From positions 1 to 64,000 of the forward strand of contig VWPU01006290.1 in the NCBI GenBank assembly GCA_013398955.1: a DNA stretch of 64,000 nucleotides. The letters run 5' to 3'. Below, piece by piece: positions 27,101 to 39,248 of this stretch. The DNA comes from Callaeas wilsoni (Eukaryota > Chordata > Aves > Passeriformes > Callaeidae). Each line of letters starts with the position of its first letter. The stretch's first letter is position 1. Position numbers and translations under genes: made by a program. The notes beneath the pieces were generated by a model. It worked only from the letters and a program-made list of their open reading frames with translations, was not told where the DNA came from and did no database searches.

Positions 27101-28699
27101 ATCAACTGTGGTGCAAACATGAAATATCAAACTGCATCTTGGGAGTATTTCCCTAGGGGAATGGCTGGAGTAAGAAAACCCATCAGTTACCACCTTAAGT
27201 GACAGTGGAATCGACAGAGAGTATTGGAATAAACAGAAGTGGGAGAAAATTTTTTTGACACAAATTAATCCAGCACTAGCTTCGGCAAGTATTACTGCAG
27301 GCCTGTGGGCAACTGACAGAGCTTAGTTTTAAGACTGTACTAAACATTAAATATTATTTACACCTGGTTTTGTCATCAGTTTTGGATTAAGAATTTCCTG
27401 GAAAAGCAACCCCATGCACATTATAGGATACAAGGTTCAGCTCTGAAGGCTCTTAAAATGGCTTGTCAGGCGAGATCCTGTAAATCATTTGGCCATGGTG
27501 TAACAGAGCAGAGCACTGCACATAAAATGTTCCACTGGTTTTGCCAGCTGCAAGAGAGTATTTAGTCAGAGCAGTGGCAAAAAACCCCAAAACCAAACCA
27601 AACCCAAAACCAAAAAGCAAACCAAACCATCAGTTCTAACAGATTCTAAGTTTGGCGTTTTCAGTGCAGGAAAATTACTGTCTCATCCAGTGAAGGGAGT
27701 TTTCTCTTTCAGGACACCTGACATCTTGTGCACTTCAAGGCAGAGGTGCAGAACAGCCCCTGTCTAACAGCTCTAGGTTTCTCCCCTTCAAATCCTTGCT
27801 GATGAGGAAGACCCCGTGTGTCTAGCTAAGAGAAATGCAGAGAGAAGGGAACACAACAAGAACGGTATCAGAAGCATCTTCAGTGCTTCCAAAAGCACAG
27901 AGGGAGTAGAAAACCCAACAGCTTCACCTTGGGGGAAAGCACGACGGGCTGGGGGTTCCACAGTGCTGCTGTACCCATCCCCTCCGAAGGGATGGGAGGT
28001 GAGGGTGACAGAGGTTAATCAGCAGGAGTGTTTAACGCCAGGGCATCTGAATCTGACGTTTCACCTTCTACAATGTTGTGTGATGGCATCTGCTGCTTCT
28101 GAGTGGATGAAAGCCAACTAAGATTGTGAGACAAAGGGAACAAAAGAAGGTCCGGGGTGCAGGAAGCCAGTGAGTTGGAGAGTCATGGCTCTGAGGTGGG
28201 AGTGTGCAGCTCCACCAAAGGGAACAGCTGGAAGCAGCAGCCAAGGGCACTCCTGTGAGGTGGAGAAACTCTCACTAAGGGACTGGGCAACACTTATTTC
28301 AGCTCAAAGCCAGCCAGGCCTCACCTGGACAAGGAGACTATGGGGCGGGAAACACTGCATTAGAAACTCTTCTCTTCCATCTTGCCTTGCCCTTTTGAGT
28401 CAATATTCAATATCTGGTATCACTAATGTTGCAGAGGGAAATCCTACCACTCTCTGCTCCTACTTGGTCTATCCGCTCAAAGAGTCAAATCTGCCCTTTT
28501 ATTTATGTATTTATTTACAGTGGAAATGCCGATGCAGCCCTCAGCTGCCAGAATCTCTCAACTCTTGTGTTTTCTGGGATAATTTCTCTTCCTGAGAGAC
28601 ATCTATTCCTCGTGGCTAGATGACCTTCCTTTTGCTCAATATCAGACATACACTTCACTAAGAGACCTGGACCATTCAGCAACTTGTCCTCATTAATAA
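21106..28699. other. Intergenic DNA, no gene seen
   Basis: AT-rich sequence with short open frames only. A C/A-rich patch (repeats of CCAAAAC and ACCAAACC) lies at about 27580-27630. The moderately GC-rich stretch 27800-28600 carries overlapping open frames up to 141 codons with no recognisable similarity. On the minus strand, TGTAAATA (28512-28519, a Pumilio-type motif) next to AATAAA hexamers suggests the LPGAT1 transcript could run to about 28.5 kb. Confidence 0.5.
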
Positions 28700-28722
28700 C
28701 AAATTCATAATAAAAAATGTGG

Positions 28723-28728
28723 TTTATT
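28723..28728 (-). terminator. Candidate distal poly(A) signal of LPGAT1
   Basis: The minus strand reads ACATTAAATAAACCACATTTTTTATTATG. A canonical AATAAA is followed within about 10-30 bases by a T-rich and TG-containing stretch, as expected for a cleavage region near 28695-28713. Choosing this signal over others nearby is inference. Confidence 0.35.
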
Positions 28729-29232
28729 TAATGTAATTTCTGAAAATATTGTACACAGTTGAACAGATCTGCAGAATTATACTAGCCAACTGCAAATGAA
28801 AAATTTCCTCTTCAAAAGAAATTCAGTACAAACTGACCTTTTACTTTTTCTCCTTCGGGTTCTCAAGTGAGATTATAAAAAACCAACTATATTGTGTCAT
28901 ACACTGATGAGCCCCATTTGCCATCTGATTTAGTCCTGCAGTTTTGTTGAGCAAGACCAGTGTTGCTTTTTCCCAAAGCTACACAGAAGGGCCCCACTGA
29001 GGTTAGCTTATTATTTACTCTTTGTATAAACCCAGAGTTCGATCTTATTGATCCCTTTCACAACATCCACTTTTTTGGAACCTCCTCAGTTTTCCTAGGT
29101 ACACTTAAAAATCTGCACAGCACCATGCAGCGAGCGCCTCACCACTTTTAATCCACATAAATCCACTATCTATCTGTTCTTATCAGCCCTTAATACTTAC
29201 ACAATAACGTCATTTACAAGCAAACTCGATGA

Positions 29233-29267
29233 TTTATTTTTAAGCAAAAATATTGGCAGTCTTTATT
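29233..29267 (-). terminator. Candidate alternative poly(A) signals of LPGAT1 (two AATAAA)
   Basis: On the minus strand two AATAAA hexamers occur 29 bases apart, at 29262-29267 and 29233-29238, separated by a T-rich stretch. This is a reasonable alternative cleavage site. A further AATAAA lies at 29694-29699. Confidence 0.25.
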
Positions 29268-32200
29268 CAGCTCCACCAGATCCACTAGCTGATCTGAAAT
29301 TCCTGATGCACCACTTCTCCAAGCCCATGGAGAAGTCTTAGTCAAACCTGGTACAAAACCAGACTGACATGAGAAAGGACAACAAACCCAAGAGACTTCT
29401 TCCTTTTTCCATAGAGAGCCCAAGGACATACAGAAAGTTTAACTACTTACAGATTCTAGCTATAGAAAGGTATTGACAAGAAAACCTTTTTTCTCCTCCC
29501 CCAGGAGATAGCTTTTCTTGACCTTTGACATTAAAGTAACTGCAGCACATAACACGTCTGACCACCTCAGGTGCCTGGTGTTGTACCTGTAGCCTTTCAG
29601 TATCTTTCACAGGACACATTTTTTTTGTTATATCAAGAGAAAAATGTTTTTTTTGTAAACCAGAGTAAGCACACGTGACATTCACACACCTTATTTATTT
29701 GCTGTTTCAGTTGAAATTAGTGGTATTTAAAAATGAAGAGCATCCTTTCAGAAAAGCTGACAGTTACCAGAACAGCAAAAATACAATAGAGTCCTGAGAG
29801 ATAAAAATTTATTTCTCTGATCAGCATGTCATGATATGGTCACAACTCATACAGCTGACATTCTCAAAGCCAAGAGAGATGTTTTTTCTTTTTAAAAATA
29901 CATTTTTCTTTCCAGCAGGAAGGATTTTTTTAAAAACAAACATTTCATACTAGGCAGGAATTAAAAACAATGGCTTTTTCAATGTGACAACACAGCTGGT
30001 AAGCACTGGATCCCCCACCAGTGTCTTAATATTCAGATTTCAGGTTTTCCCTCCCGCTCCCCCTCACCCCTTACAGAAAAACACCACACAGAAAACCAAG
30101 ACAAAACCCAGAAGGGAAACAAAGAGGTAGACGTCACTACAACCACGGCGCTGTTTTGGAAATTGTGCGAGACGTCTCACGACGCTCCAAGGAGTTCCTT
30201 TTCCCTTCGTTAGATGTTGCAGAACTGGGCCCCAGCAGTGAACTCAAGGGGTGCCAGGAGCCAAGGGCCATTGCCAGCAAGAGGTGCCAGGGCCACAGCA
30301 TGAGCAGGGCTGCCCCACCTGGTGTTGCTCTGCCCAGCTGGAGTTGCTTAAAAGCAGATCCCTCTTTAAAACTGTATGGATCTCACAATGACGACAGCTT
30401 TGCTCCCAACAAGGCTGGAGTCACGTCCTTCTAGGAGGCAAACTAGGGTCAAGGGGGCTCAGGTTCTGCTCTTGGCACGCCCTCAGCTCTCAAACTTTAA
30501 GACTCATGGCTACAGCAACTTGCAGAGAAACTCTGCAGCCTGGGCACCAGGAACCGCTTCCAGGGGGTGCTGGAGCGAGCGAGGGCTGCAGAAGCTGCTG
30601 TTCCCTCTCTCCCCTACTGCTCCACTCCTCCCCTTACCACTTCTGGCACTGAAACATTTGTCTCTGGGTCCTTCCTAATAAACAACATTATCTATCACAA
30701 ATTAACACTGCAGCTGTACAGTGAACCAAAGTGTTATTTTACTATTTGCTGTGTTTATGGTAAGCACAGTAAAGGCTGTGTGCCCATTAGTTATAAGCAC
30801 AATAAATACAACCATCAAAGAAAATCTCATCTATTAAGGATCAGAAGCATATGAAATAGTCTTGGAAAAAAAAATCAACTCTGTTTTTGCCACAGAAAAA
30901 AACCGTAACAAAAACAACCAAAAAAACCCCGAACAAAACAGCCCAGGGAAAAGAAAGAGAAATGCTGCTTCTGGTATCTGTCTACATTTCTGAAAGACAT
31001 CTTGGCTGCTGGAAAGATTTTATTAAAAAACCTCAATGAAATAAATTCAGCAAAATAATTCCAAACATGTCATTACCAGTCCTTCACAAAACCACTGACA
31101 GTCACTCTAGGCTTCCACATCCATTTTATCACACAAAACAAAAATGCAGGTAACAGAGAAGGGAAGGAGAAAATTGGAGGTGAAGATAACTGGTATAAAA
31201 AAAAACCCTGTTCATCATACAGTATGATCATCAAGGTGGAGTAATTTTAAGGAGCTAACTCATTTTAATAGGACAGTTGTTCAGTGAATAATTACTTCAT
31301 TATCTCATGATAAAATAAAAGGTCTAACTCTAAAATGCATAGAATCCTTTCAATGACTTCTATCACAGCCAGGCAGCTTACAGCTCTTACAGAAAAAGTA
31401 GAGCTGCTCAGCAGCATTTCTGATGTATGCAGACATTTTAAACCAGAGTATGGTTTCCATTTTGCTCTTCCCATTGTTACTTTGTATTTTTTAAAAGAAG
31501 TGTAAAAACTATCAAGTATGCAATTTTGCAAAATAACCCTTTATTTCATATGGCTCCATTATTTCCAAAAAATACAGAACCCCAGATGTATAATTATTCT
31601 GTGTGATTGTATCAGATCACCACAAAATCTCCAGCTGACTGTCAAGAGAATGCATCCAACCCTGGGCTCGTGATTTGGAAATCCCAGTTTTAAGTACCTT
31701 TGGTCCCAAAATTTATGTCAAGGCAAAGCGGAGCAGTTGAATCCTGTCACACACAGTGATCGGTATCTGTTATTATCTTCTACAAACAGGTGAGAAAAGT
31801 TAACAGCACTTTATGGCAGTGTCACACAAAAAAAAGTTACATCATCTGCAAACCAAGTGAACAATGAACAGTACCACAGTGATCGCTTTATTTTTACTGC
31901 AAGAAGATGCACCTTATTTGTGATGCTGGGGGAGGAGGGAGAGGGAAGCTTTTAATTTTCCAGGAAAGCAACGTAAACTGAAATTTCACATTTCAACATC
32001 TGGTGACAGCAACTTAAAAAAAAAAAAAAGAAGAAAAAGAGACACCACAGTTGCAAGACTCAACAGAACCACAGGTGGAACCCACGTGAGACCGAAATGA
32101 AGGTGCACTCACCCCAGGGCACTGAAGAAACTGCTTGGTGTGCATGGGCAGGTGCTCTTCACATCATGGGATTTACAGAGCAGCAAAGCTAAACCGTGAG

Positions 32201-32840
32201 GACTGACACAACTTCAACTGTAACAACTTCTTTATGAACAATTAAACATAGAAATGTGGAGATGTTTTGTGGGCAACCCTGGCAGAGAACCATCTTTATT
32301 CTTATTATTCGCAATGCACTCAAATTGCTCTGTTCTCGCTTCTGTGTGCAACAGCTTTCAGTTAGAACAACTTCTGTGAATTTTTCCTTTTTGATCATTT
32401 CACACATTTTCCCACTATTTTTCCCCTAATATGAATTCAATGCTATATTAATTTGTGATCAACTGTATGGTTCATTAACATTACTTTCTATCAAAATGCA
32501 TTCTGAACTCTCCAGAGGAGGCAAACCATGGACAGTGCAGCAAAATGCCCACTACATCCAGAACTGCAGCCAACTGCCAGAAGGTAAAACCGAACTGCAG
32601 CCGACAGGAATTCATGTTTTACAGACTCGCCTGCTAAGCTCCAGACAGTCTGGACCAGCACGGTATTTTTAGCACAGAATTTCCTACATATTGTATCCAT
32701 TTTACATTTTTCCTTTCGTAGCAAAACTTCTTTTATCTCATTTATTCTCCTTAATGAAGCAGCATCCAGGATCATGCTGGGAGGGTCCTTTGGAGTTGCT
32801 TTCCAACGGTTTCATTCCGGTGTCACCCACAGCAACTCGG

Positions 32841-32860
32841 CCGTACGGAGCCGTACGGAG
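32841..32860. repeat. Perfect 10-bp tandem duplication in the inferred LPGAT1 3' UTR
   Basis: CCGTACGGAG occurs twice in direct succession. Each unit contains the 8-base palindrome CCGTACGG and two CpGs, in otherwise CpG-poor surroundings. Confidence 0.85.
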
Positions 32861-35484
32861 CCAGGCGCTCTTCACGTTTTCCAGTGCAGGCAGGAGAGAA
32901 GCCTAGGACCTGACACTACTTTCTTACCCCACTGAAACAACAACCAGTGCTTGGAAACAAACGTCTCACAAGAGTAAGAACTACAGAGGAACAAAGTGAA
33001 AATGAACAGGACCAGATCAATCAAACGCTTGTCTGAAATACTACTGTGCAGTGCCAATTTCTTGAGGCAGCACGTGAACACTCGCTATTGACTGCAACCC
33101 ACTGGAAAAAGAAAATAAAAACCTGCATTTGAAAAAACAAGATGCTCTTACACAGAGTTCACAGGGTCTATAAAGAACAGTCTCCTGATGTGAGTAACTG
33201 CTGTGCAATCTGCTTATATAAACTTCCCTTTTTGCATCACTCCAGTCTGTCCTAGCTCAAAATAAAATGAGCTGTACTCTGGGCATCTCTGTGGTTCTGA
33301 TCAAACTACGTGGGGGAGGACAGCAGTGAGTAGCTTGCCACCTGCCTTTTGCAGTTGTAAGAGTCAGTCCCATGGGCAGCAGAAATAACCACTTACACAT
33401 AACAGTGCTGGGCTGCCCCAACACTCCCCCTGTAAAAATGGCAGATTAAATACATTCATTCCATCAGCTGAACTTTAGCAAGAGCAACATGAAACAACAA
33501 ATACTCCCCAGACTCCCTCCCTATCAGGTCATACCTACCTCTTTTTAATGGTTACACCAGAATTCAGGTGCAGAGATGGTATTTATACACAGCATCTTGC
33601 CTAGAACATGAAGCTATTGGCAACCACTGTCCTTTGCCTCCAGCCTGCAGTGGTTCTGTGGAGTCAGGGAGGGAACACACACTTCAGGGGACCTTACTGT
33701 GGTGTGTCATTTTGCATCCATCCCCACTGAGCAACCACTGCTGCATTTGGGGGGCAGGGATGGCCTATTTGTCAAGGTGTTTTTCACAAAGCCAGGGAAA
33801 TTGGCATTGCCTCGTGTTTTGGTATGCTCTTTGCTCCCACCCCCCCAGAAAGGGAACACTGGCGAGGTTTTGTATTCTGCACACCACCTCCTGTGATTCA
33901 TGTAGCAGCAGAGGGAGACAGAAGGGGAATCAATATTGCTAGCTCAGAGCCAAAACTACTGAGGGCTTACTTTGTTCTCAACAAAATTACTCTGTAAAAG
34001 GCAGTATGCCAACATCTGAAGTTCTGGCTACCCTGCCTGTATTTAGAGAGATTAGTTTTATTTTAGGAACAGTTCTCGCAAATCTGTGCATAATCACATA
34101 AACACAATGCCAACCAGACCTGCCAGAAGTAAGGCTGTACATCACAGACATCCTTTCAAAAGGATCCTGCACTACACATCTGAAAGTGTCTTCTGTTCCC
34201 ATTTGCCCTTCAGTTCAACCTACCCGTCTTCCAGTAAGATTTTAGCAGTAAGATTTTAGTAGTGAGCTAATTAATACTGTCCTCCATGTAGTTATTCAGA
34301 ATATTTACCATACTTATTTTTTCAGTACTATCTTCCTATTTATGATAGCAATTATACCTATTTTTTCTTTTTACGAAACTAGTTTTTCTTCTATTACTCC
34401 TTAGCAAAACATTAAGATGGTTGGCATTGAATTATTTAAACTCTCCCACAAGTATATTTAGCACTGTTGCAACTAGCGGGGAGAAAAAGGCCTCTATAAA
34501 CCACTCCAAGGTCACCTTGGTTGGACTGCAGTATACAAAATACAAAGGTGGCTAAAAATCACCAGCAGCACCAGCAGACCTTCAGAAACAGCTAGAATTG
34601 CTCTGCCTTCCAATGTGTGACAAATAAAGCTTCCCTCTGTTCCCTTTATGTCCTTCCTTCACTGTCTTTTCACCTTTAAAAGTGCATTTTCGAAACTGAT
34701 GATGAGGATAGAGCTGCATTCTGAACAAAAAGGGAATTTAACCAAGTGACTTTGTATTTTCCAGGCTTCCCTGTAACACGAGACACTGGTAGCACACAGA
34801 ACTCAGAGAGCTGATGGCAAGACCACAGCAGGGATGGGCTGATTCATCCCATGTGGACAGCTTTTAATCACACTGTGATGCTGCAATGCTTTTTTGAGGA
34901 CCAGTTCCTCACTGGACAGACCTGACACCAGATCTTATTTGGGTGTTGGGTTTAGATCAATGTGTCTGGTACAACAACTGCTGACTGCATAGCCACAAAG
35001 ACACCTCCACCAGCTCTGTCGAGGATCTCTGACTCCAGCACAATGAGCTGCAATAAAGTACACGTTGTGCAAATGAGGAATCTCTACCACACCAATGCTG
35101 TACACACTACTGAAGAGACAAGTTGCTGAATTTTCTGAGCTCTAACTACAATGCCAAGAAATACTTGTGGTGACAAAGCTTTCTTGTCACAGACATTCTT
35201 CTACGGTGGTTGTACGATTGCACCTTTTGTCCAAATGCTGAATTTGCTTAAGTGTGGGTGAGAGTATACATTTTTAAAAATACAGACAATTCTTAAAATA
35301 ATACATCATCAGGTCACTATGTTACTGATCTTCACTTTTAGTGGAGTTTAAAATTCCCCCAAAGAGAGGTAAAAGTCCATCCAGTATTTTCCTTTACTCT
35401 TGAATATTCACATTTGCACATACAACATGATACTCATTTGCAAGAGCCTGGATTCCCATTGTGTCCTCAGGTCCCATTCCACTT

Positions 35485-35636
35485 TTAAAATAGGCAATGG
35501 TACAAATACTGAAAGAGGCAGTACCACATCCCTCCTGACAAAAATGCAAATGATTGTATGGCAACCAGCCACAGGTTACTGAGGGTCATCTCCCGAGAAA
35601 TCGCCTTTGTCTGACCCTGGAGTGGCGGAAAAGCTC
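35485..35636 (-). CDS. LPGAT1: LPGAT1 terminal coding exon, residues ~321-370 and stop
   Basis: The coding part is 152 bp and ends at TAA (35485-35487). Two bases complete the split Gly codon, then the exon reads AFPPLQGQTKAISREMTLSN, followed by a strongly hydrophobic tail ending FQYLYHCLF. That tail, from about LSNLW onward, is likely a C-terminal membrane segment; the mammalian protein ends in the same hydrophobic way. The minus-strand acceptor is CTCTTGTAG. The total length from the window edge (269 residues) equals residues 102-370 of the 370-residue mammalian protein, so the C-terminus is complete and unshifted. The 3' UTR continues to lower coordinates in the same exon. Confidence 0.96.
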
Positions 35637-36727
35637 CTACAAGAGAAAAGAAAACACATGTAATGCTTTGCACAGGAATGACAGCCTTAATGCACAATTC
35701 TGTACCACCACTGCTCATCCCAGCAATGGTGCCCACACACAATTAATTGGGTACTGCTCTATTAAGTTGTATTAAATTTATGAAAGATTCTCCAGCATTA
35801 CCAGACACCTTCAAGAAAATAAAAAATCCCAAATCAAAACACAACTCCTTAATTACTAAGAACAATTTTAATTTCCTTATAAACTTCAAGCATAAGCCTG
35901 AAAGCATTCCTTAGAAGCTGCCAGCACTGTACACAACCTTTGCAGAGAGATCCAACTGTCAACTAAGTTTTATGTTATTTTTGAAGTTTTATTAGTATCT
36001 CCATGATCAAATTGAATGGATTCCATATTAAACTTTACAGCTGTTTGGTGGTGGTACTGTATACTCTGAAGAAGCAACACACGTACATTCTTGAGTTTCT
36101 CTTGAGAATGTAAATACACACACACACTTTATTTGAAGAACAGTTTCCACATACTGTTTGAACAGTCATACTAAGGAAACATTTGCCATGGAGTTTTCCA
36201 GAAAGTCTTTACTGATATCCCTGCTTGGATGGGAAAGACTAGAAGAGATTCAGCTGACAATAAAATTTGGTTTTTCCATACTCTGACTTTTTGTGACTTG
36301 CAACACTAAATGAAATGTGCCTGAATACGTCGGAGCTTTACGATCATAAGCAAACTATTTGCATATATTTACATCAGCATATTAAATCCTCTGTGTTATG
36401 TTGTACTGAGATGCACAAAGCCTTAATGACATGAAGCACTTTTGTTCTTAATCCTGAACAGGGGATATAAAACTCTGAATATACCAGAGAAGATGATGTA
36501 CTTGCTGCAGCATTATGGAGTCTCCAATTCTCTTAGAACAACATGAAATTAATGATTCAAAGAGTAAAGATGAAGCAGTGTCAATTTTTCATCTTAGAAA
36601 CCACACAATTTGGGCAATTAGATACCATCAGCAGCTTATCTCTGTGCTTCACATTTGCAATCACTGGAGGAACTGCAATCAAGCGTTTGAGACAAAGCTT
36701 TTCTTCCTGCATGAATACTCTTCATTT

Positions 36728-36769
36728 AAAAAAAAAAAAAAAAAGAAAAAGCAAAACCAAAACAAACAA
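36728..36769. repeat. A-rich simple repeat
   Basis: Seventeen A in a row followed by GAAAAAGCAAAACCAAAACA-type sequence on the plus strand. In the transcript (minus strand) it is a U-rich tract. Confidence 0.85.
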
Positions 36770-37885
36770 AAATAACGCCTAAAAACCCCCTTGATGAGCT
36801 CCATCCACCTCTCCCAGATAGGTATTTCACTTGGGCAGATTTGCCCCATCATTATTCCCCAGTAACTGACAGCTAAGCTTGCATCTGTCCACTCCACGCT
36901 GGATTTGTTTTTCCATGGCACATTTGTTTTTCTGTACCAACGCCAACCTCTGGTTTAAGTACCTTTCCTTTCTCCCTGGTAGGGATAGATAGCTGTCGCT
37001 TCCCCCTCTCTCACCCATCTTTGACCCTTCCCCTTCCAAGCTGAGACAAGCCAGGTACTTTTAGTTGTCCTTCAGGGAAACTTCTCCACCTTTCCCTTAA
37101 TCTTAGCTCCCATTATCTGTCCCTCTTCCCAGTTCAATCTGTATTCCTTGACAGGGATGATGGACCTGTACACAGGATTTCCAGATGAGGCTTCAGATGT
37201 GGTACAACAAAGAGGGTTTCCATAGCACTGGGGATGCCATTCCTTACTTTTTGCATCGCCTCACACCACTTGGCTTCTGAGCACAAGAAATGAGGAGCAC
37301 GATGACTTCAGTACACCACCACTCATTTCCAACTGCTCCAACACAGGTTGGGGTTTTTTCCTTAATTGGTCCCTGCATGTTTTTGTCCTGCTAAATGTAC
37401 TCTCACTTCTGTTACTGGGGGCTTCAAGGTCATCCTGCTGAAGAGTTCAGAGAAATCAAGAACTTGCCAATACAAGTTTTCCACTAGCTGCCTAAAACAG
37501 GGGTCTGTTACCTACAGCTATTAACTCGAATTGGTTTTAATTTTATAAATGAAAAGTGTGAAATGCACCTGTAAGAAATTACAGGACAGTTTCATGTCAA
37601 ATTTCAGGCATACTTTTTTTGGTTTAATTTCAAGAGGTATAATACTACAAGTTTTCCCCAAGTGATTTAAGTTCTTAACGCTTAAGAATATAGCAAAATG
37701 GAGAAAGGTGCTCTAGGCTTTGTTTCTTTCTCTTCTCAAATAAAAATATGCCAAGAGAATATATCCTTACCCATGACACTGTCAATGCAAACTTCTAAAG
37801 TTTCATAGAGCATTAAATGTTACTCCAGCTTTATGAAGTAAGCTTTATGAACAGAGAGAAGTTCCTAAGCATTGTGCATTGCAAA

Positions 37886-37960
37886 ATAATATAATGATGA
37901 TCATGATGATAATAATAATGATTAATACTAATAATAGTAATAGTAATAATAATAATAATA
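37886..37960. repeat. (AAT)n-like microsatellite with GAT and AGT variants
   Basis: Trinucleotide array mixing ATG, ATA, AGT and AAT units, interrupted in the middle (ATTAATACTAATAATAG). It is intronic in LPGAT1. Confidence 0.85.
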
Positions 37961-38983
37961 GAAACAGCTTTAAGTCTTAAAACCACACCCACTTTATGAT
38001 CATGTGCAAAGCTGGCTCTTGAGCAGCCTTAGGCATTCCACTTGCATTCAACCTCAGGACCTTTCCAAGGGGCTTCCAAAAACTGTAGCAGCACTTTTTC
38101 ACTGGGCCAACTAAAGCAATGCAAGCAAGTTCTCCAAAGGTATAAACAGCAGTAACTTTAAATTATGCTAATTTATGCCTCATAAGGTCCTATGTCACTG
38201 CATTTACATTTAAAGCATGTCTTTATTAATTCATACTGATTGCACTGGCAAATTATTATCAATTATCCTATTTTGGAAGTGCATTTTAATGAATAAATCT
38301 GATTATATTAATTATACTCTCAGAAATTCTAGACTAGTTAGATTTTCTGGGTATGACTTCTTTCAGTATTATAAAATAATGTCACAAACCCAAGAATTCT
38401 TTCCAATCTATTTGCTACACTTGTATTTTTAAAGATATTCACAAAGTTATTTGTCTAATGAAGTCCAATATATGCATCTGGATGCGATTTATATAGCAGG
38501 GTCTGACTTTGGCATCCATGATGGCTGAGTGACAGCAGTATTTCATAAAACAAAATACAACTCTGGGTTGTTAAAGAATTCTATTAATCTCTTTAAGCAC
38601 TTGATTGATAAATTAAACACTCAAAACTAAATTAAAGCAGCCTTTGCAATAAATCATCTCACAGAAGAAGCATCTTCATTTAACACAGTCACCCAGGAAT
38701 ACTAAACTCAGCTGATTTGAGACACTGAACACTCTCCCCATCAACAACTGTGATGCACAGGGCTGCAGAACACAGCTCCAGAGCCTGTGTGCCATGTAAT
38801 TCTCACAGGTCCTTCCAATCATACTTCCATCTTGGCCATGAAATCCCATGGCAGCACGTTTCACAGCTGAACTGTGTGTTACTGTTTTGACAGCTTCCAA
38901 ACACTACCTGAATTCTAATGCTGCCGGAGTAACTTACCTTTCCTGGATAATTCTTTAATCATACTTTTTTGCCACATAAAAAG

Positions 38984-39033
38984 TAATAATAATAACAACA
39001 ACAACAACAACAACAATAATAATAATAATAATA
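38984..39033. repeat. Compound (AAT)n-(AAC)n-(AAT)n microsatellite
   Basis: AAT units, then about seven ACA/AAC units, then AAT units again. It lies only about 110 bp from the LPGAT1 exon at 39142, just downstream of its donor in transcript order. Confidence 0.9.
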
Positions 39034-39141
39034 TCTCCTGTACTCATGTGAAGAATGCTTACACATCCTTAAAGCATTTTGAGATCCTTGTAAGAAAAGT
39101 TGTTAGCAAAGCGCAGTTCTCTTTGCTAAATATCATCCTAC

Positions 39142-39248
39142 CTGTTTCGTAGAAATGTGTCAAGAGGTCCTCCTTTTCAATGAATCGTTGATACAGCCAG
39201 TTTGTGAGAGCCTCAGGCTCTGCAGGTACATCTTTCACTGGAAAAATC
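39142..39248 (-). CDS. LPGAT1: LPGAT1 coding exon, residues ~285-321
   Basis: The exon has 107 bp: one base completing the split Arg (AGG), 35 codons, and one base of a Gly codon (phase 2 to phase 1). The protein reads IFPVKDVPAEPEALTNWLYQ, then RFIEKEDLLTHFYET. The acceptor on the minus strand is CTTTGATAG, which has a weak pyrimidine tract. The donor is CAG/GTAGGA. The segment NWLYQRFIEKEDLL matches the conserved C-terminal helical part of LPGAT1-like acyltransferases. The flanking introns are 7,969 bp and 3,505 bp. Reading past the donor would give only a short intronic tail (GRMIFSKEN), which is not part of the protein. Confidence 0.95.

Larger units (their letters stand above)
28700..35484 (-). 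other. LPGAT1: Inferred long 3' UTR of LPGAT1
   Basis: This 6.8-kb stretch lies directly downstream of the LPGAT1 stop codon on the minus strand. I see no CR1 fragment in it, unlike the intergenic DNA farther left. I see no coherent coding frame, only short random open frames. Mammalian LPGAT1 mRNAs are known, from memory, for a 3' UTR of several kilobases, which fits. It contains A-rich runs such as 32016-32029 and a 10-bp CpG-containing duplication at 32841-32860. The end is set only by a candidate AATAAA, and shorter isoforms are possible (see the signals near 29.25 kb and 29.7 kb). Confidence 0.4.
35637..39141 (-). other. LPGAT1: LPGAT1 intron (3,505 bp) before the terminal exon
   Basis: It has a GTAGGA donor and a CTCTTGTAG acceptor. 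It holds an A-rich run at 36728-36769 and two AAT-type microsatellites (37886-37960 and 38984-39033). No other gene is seen. Confidence 0.9.

Noticed and set aside
28170..28595. Plus-strand open frame of 141 codons
   Set aside because: No recognisable domain, overlaps other short frames, no splice or promoter evidence.
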